Positions 63,755-64,000 of a DNA stretch of 64,000 nt are shown one piece after another; position 1 is the first letter of the stretch; every line of letters begins with the position of its first letter. Under the pieces are notes generated by a model, which ran no database searches, was not told the DNA's origin, and saw only the letters and a program-made list of their open reading frames with translations. The DNA comes from Comamonadaceae bacterium OS-4 (GTDB lineage Bacteria; Pseudomonadota; Gammaproteobacteria; Burkholderiales; Burkholderiaceae_C): positions 1,944,501 through 2,008,500 of the forward strand of contig AP026970.1 of assembly GCA_027924025.1 (NCBI GenBank), read 5' to 3'. A program made the position numbers and the translations under genes.

Positions 63755-63804
63755 GCGCTCTCAAATTCAGCGTCAAAATAAGCGGCTTCGCAAACTGAGA
63801 GTGC
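63755..63804. promoter_or_regulatory. inverted motif pair in the psuK-rbsK divergent region
   Basis: GCGCTCTCAAATT (63755-63767) and AAACTGAGAGTGC (63792-63804) are imperfect inverted copies (10 of 13 bases agree). They lie in the 82-base gap between psuK and the ribokinase gene. They could be operator half-sites of a shared regulator; this is a reading by eye. Confidence 0.3.
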
Positions 63805-63809
63805 TAACG

Positions 63810-64000
63810 ATGATACTTGTGGCTGGCTCTGCCAATTTGGACTTTGTAGTCCGCGCCCCTCACATTCCTGCCCCGGGGGAGACGGTGCTCGGCCGCGACT
63901 TCAAGACCTTTCCCGGAGGTAAGGGAGCCAATCAGGCCGTTGCATCCGCCAAAGCTGGCGGCGCGCCCACCCACATGCTGCTGGGTTTGGGGAACGATGC
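63810..64000 (+). CDS. rbsK: ribokinase (3' truncated by the window end)
   Basis: The first 63 residues of a PfkB-family ribokinase: ILVAGSANLDFVV at the start, PHIPAPGETVLG, and FPGGKGANQAVASAKAGG, the ribose-binding GGKGANQA signature. It would phosphorylate ribose to ribose 5-phosphate, the same product that PsuG makes. The reading frame is open to the last base. Confidence 0.88.
   Translation, partial: MILVAGSANLDFVVRAPHIPAPGETVLGRDFKTFPGGKGANQAVASAKAGGAPTHMLLGLGND

Overview
The window reads as an ordinary chromosomal stretch of a betaproteobacterium. The likely family is Comamonadaceae, close to Rhodoferax or Curvibacter. This is inferred from gene content and order (mltG-tmk-holB-pilZ-tatD, rimP-nusA-infB-rbfA-truB-typA, pepA-holC, lptF-lptG, guaB-guaA), from protein flavour, and from short interspersed repeats that I associate from memory with that family. 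No phage, plasmid, integron, rRNA operon or CRISPR array was seen. One tRNA is present, tRNA-Ser(GGA), on the minus strand near 38.7 kb.

Layout. 0-7.1 kb: a 5'-truncated thioesterase/acetyltransferase fusion, cheZ, ygfZ, then the forward operon mltG-tmk-holB-pilZ-tatD-ankyrin protein. 7.2-12.7 kb: signalling genes (cyclase-FHA, REC-GGDEF-EAL) with a TadA-hydrolase fusion and an LD-carboxypeptidase. 12.7-17.9 kb: guaBA, a DUF4124 protein, ratA-rnfH and smpB. 17.9-28.4 kb: acyl-CoA hydrolase and EamA exporter genes, then typA and the translation operon rimP-nusA-infB-rbfA-truB. 28.4-34 kb: a Yej-type peptide ABC transporter. 34-47.8 kb: fabI, an Orn/Lys/Arg decarboxylase, NfeD/SPFH, tRNA-Ser, pepA-holC, lptFG-cbiX, cysB, an aminotransferase and a PQQ-type sugar dehydrogenase. 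47.8-56.9 kb: hrpA, argA, dsbB, yggX, mnmC and a pseudo-receiver protein. 56.9-64 kb: a Bmp-type nucleoside ABC transporter joined to psuK-psuG, then a divergent ribokinase cut by the window end. Every ATG/TGA overlap noted below suggests translational coupling.

The most unusual signal is repeat DNA living inside genes. hrpA carries three in-frame insertions of repeat sequence. Two are 68-bp copies differing at one base and exactly 1500 bp apart; the flanks of each copy are complementary within that copy but differ between copies. A third belongs to another GC-rich palindromic family, and a fourth repeat abuts one of them. A separate family of about 50 bp (TTGATAGC...GCGCA..TTC...GCGC.AG.GGC) sits in intergenic DNA after fabI and before the sugar dehydrogenase, where it supplies the ribosome binding site. 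It also sits inside coding sequence in truB, yejF and the acyl-CoA hydrolase gene, and probably in dsbB and tmk. This resembles the Rickettsia palindromic elements that create protein segments.

Other points of interest are a TadA fused to an alpha/beta-hydrolase domain that appears to lack its nucleophile, an MnmC whose methyltransferase half has lost its SAM motif, a pseudouridine uptake-and-breakdown cluster with a perfect 9-bp dyad upstream of the binding-protein gene, and an LTTR-like dyad in front of cysB.
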